Below are positions 63,501-64,000 of a stretch of DNA of 64,000 nucleotides, piece by piece; position 1 is the stretch's first letter; each line of letters starts with the position of its first letter. A program made the translations under genes and the position numbers. The notes beneath the pieces are model-generated. The model had not been told where the DNA came from. It made no database searches and saw only the letters and a list, made by a program, of their open reading frames with translations. The DNA lies in assembly GCA_016190375.1 (NCBI GenBank), contig JACPQR010000170.1, positions 41,705-105,704 on the forward strand, written 5' to 3'. Source of the DNA: Deltaproteobacteria bacterium. Lineage in GTDB: Bacteria > Myxococcota_A > Polyangia > JACPQR01.

Positions 63501-64000
63501 AGCGGCCAGGTCGCCGCCGTCGGCTTCGACCTCTACTGTCAGATGCTCGAGGAGGCCGTTGCGGAGCTGCGCGGAACGCCGGTCGCGAGAGACATCGAGC
63601 CGGAGCTCACCTTCGATCTGCCCGGGTTCCTGCCCGACGACTACGTCCCGGAGACCGGCGTGCGTCTCTCGCTCTACAAGCGCCTTTCGGACGCCTCGAG
63701 CGAGGACGAGGTGTACGCGATCGGCGAGGAGCTCGTGGACCGCTGCGGCGCGCTCCCGCCCGAGGCGCGGATGCTCCTCGAGATCATGGTCATCAAGGTC
63801 CGCCTCCGGCGCCTTCGCGCCCTCGGCATCGAGGCCTCCGGCGAGCGCGTGACGCTCCACCTGCGCGAGGACACCCCGCTCGGCCCGGCGAAGGTCCTCG
63901 AGCTCGTCAACCGTCCCGGCTCGACCTACCGCCTCACGCCCGACATGCGGCTCGTCCGCCGCTTCGCCGGCCAGCCCGGCGAGGGCCTCGCCAACGCGCA
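60510..64000 (+). CDS. mfd: Transcription-repair coupling factor (3' end beyond window)
   Basis: At least 1163 residues, with the reading frame still open at the window end. N-terminal UvrB-like domain (IRLFDPETQR), RNA-polymerase-interacting domain with HAEHGIGRYLGLV, and helicase motifs VCGDVGFGKTEVAMRAAF (Walker A, Lys668), VVDEEQRFGV (Walker B, Asp763), LTATPIPRTLHMAM and RGRIGRSRERAYCYL. Mfd removes RNA polymerase stalled at lesions and recruits UvrA. The C-terminal TRCF domain (PDMRLVRRF...) is the last visible part. Divergent from ssb. Confidence 0.95.
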   Translation, partial: MDALTALSRPRTRLADAARAVASEGRTDLVGAAGGSLALLCVEIARATGRRVVVLCHDGDASSRLAADVAFFAGASEDDRDEPQVIHLPAPDAPPYAETAADRAGEMARLAALYRISTSRSWQVLVAPAQAGLRRVVPRDLFARHCDLVLAEEELDREAFCARLVAAGYLRAPVVEDPGTFAVRGAILDLFVPAAGLPARIELYGDMVEAIRLFDPETQRGKRSIRSLFVHPVREQLRGPGEIARARRRLQALCDSIDMPTGRTRDLIDSIEAGRLLFGSEALTPAFYERLSPLTDYLSGDEVFVLEDPAQLAVALDAELERADKAFRSRIERAEPAFAPAEHYASVAELVGRATSGPHVMAHRLAVLGGEGWEAARQPFVDLGIEDNTPLAAALRAARAAKGREALGPLASRLRELTDLGCRAIVTAHTQTQADRLAALVRGFGCKVALAGPSAPRGSVEVAVGPLTRGFFAPADALAYVTEEEIFGPRVERRVKATRSEVFLEDLRTLAMGDLVVHAEHGIGRYLGLVRRAVSGVEIDFLLIEFAGGDKLYLPVYRLSQVQKYVGAEGAGEVRLDKLGGQTFALKKSRVSKAVREMADSLLKLYAERQALPGTPLPPGDDQYREFEASFPFTETPDQDKAIAEVVGDLEKPRPMDRLVCGDVGFGKTEVAMRAAFRAVEAGFQVAVLVPTTVLAQQHYQTFRDRMKDFAVSVDVLSRFRSRKEQEEVLLRLKEGKLDIVVGTHRLLSKDVHWKNLGLLVVDEEQRFGVAHKERIKALRSQVDVLTLTATPIPRTLHMAMAGLRDLSLIATPPPDRRAIRTFVSQMDENLVREAIERELARGGQVFYVYNRVQDIEEKVALVRRLVPRARIVVAHGQMAEATLEKAMTEFVAGSFDVLCATSIVESGLDIPRANTMIIDRADMMGLAQLYQLRGRIGRSRERAYCYLIVPPVGKMTDEARERVAALERFSALGSGFHIASLDLEIRGAGSLLGAEQSGQVAAVGFDLYCQMLEEAVAELRGTPVARDIEPELTFDLPGFLPDDYVPETGVRLSLYKRLSDASSEDEVYAIGEELVDRCGALPPEARMLLEIMVIKVRLRRLRALGIEASGERVTLHLREDTPLGPAKVLELVNRPGSTYRLTPDMRLVRRFAGQPGEGLANA

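Noticed and set aside
60405..63860. Very long minus-strand open frame opposite mfd (about 1150 codons)
   Set aside because: It is the reverse complement of the mfd coding region. The plus strand carries clear Mfd helicase motifs, and high GC leaves stop-free antisense frames.

Overview
The window is about 64 kb of very GC-rich DNA with strong G/C bias at third codon positions. The gene content points to a myxobacterium-like organism (Myxococcota, formerly Deltaproteobacteria). The evidence is many predicted lipoproteins with acidic Asp-Gly, Gly-Glu or Cys-rich MopE-like segments, a DUF2330 protein with a MYXO-CTERM-type tail, an AgmX/PglI-type C-terminal domain, a Ser/Thr kinase carrying a PEGA domain, an FHA-sigma54 activator, and several multi-domain histidine kinases. 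The phylum is an inference from gene content. I found no rRNA, tRNA, CRISPR array or transposase gene, and no gene-free stretch longer than about 270 bases.

Layout. 1-9.6 kb: the end of a secreted protein, a BON-domain protein, a cytosolic GAF-type hybrid kinase, a signal-peptidase-like protein without its catalytic residues, lipoproteins and a patatin. 9.6-16.7 kb: two divergent signalling units sharing a 94-bp promoter region, HK-RR on one side and an ABC-type binding protein, TonB receptor and hybrid kinase on the other. 16.7-18.2 kb: a toxin-antitoxin islet (PIN/RHH, then HicAB); the first module lies between two copies of an 18-bp repeat. 18.2-22.1 kb: CotH-like and beta-helix lipoproteins and a VOC protein. 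22.1-25.7 kb: sdhCAB of the Bacillus/Wolinella type, behind two GC-rich hairpins. 25.7-35.2 kb: a duplicated PfpI protein, lipoproteins, a Caf16-like ABC ATPase, a PEBP protein, a GDPD and a PAS/HAMP kinase. 34.5-37.1 kb: rimO, ferredoxin and a lipoprotein on the minus strand. 37.2-40.1 kb: kinase and PEGA-protein pair, followed by a GGGGACACGCAC repeat cluster.

40.1-43.9 kb: a minus-strand set (lipoprotein, FHA-sigma54 activator, Cys-rich lipoprotein) divergent from another lipoprotein. 43.9-52.2 kb: a six-gene minus-strand run (GH57, cystathionine beta-synthase, xseA, aroE, two lipoproteins), with 4-bp overlaps in its last part. 52.2-55.7 kb: a compact six-gene plus-strand run (VTC polyphosphate polymerase, SctS, SctT, UPRT-like, Hpt, TPR). 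55.8-60.4 kb: minus-strand genes ending with ssb. 60.5 kb to the end: mfd, cut by the window edge and divergent from ssb.

Genes that appear to work together: sdhCAB (respiration), rimO with ferredoxin (Fe-S dependent ribosome modification), ssb and mfd (DNA maintenance, back to back), and the TonB receptor, binding protein and kinase (uptake or sensing of an unknown ligand). The lipoproteins are mostly of unknown function, and several are translationally coupled to housekeeping or regulatory genes.
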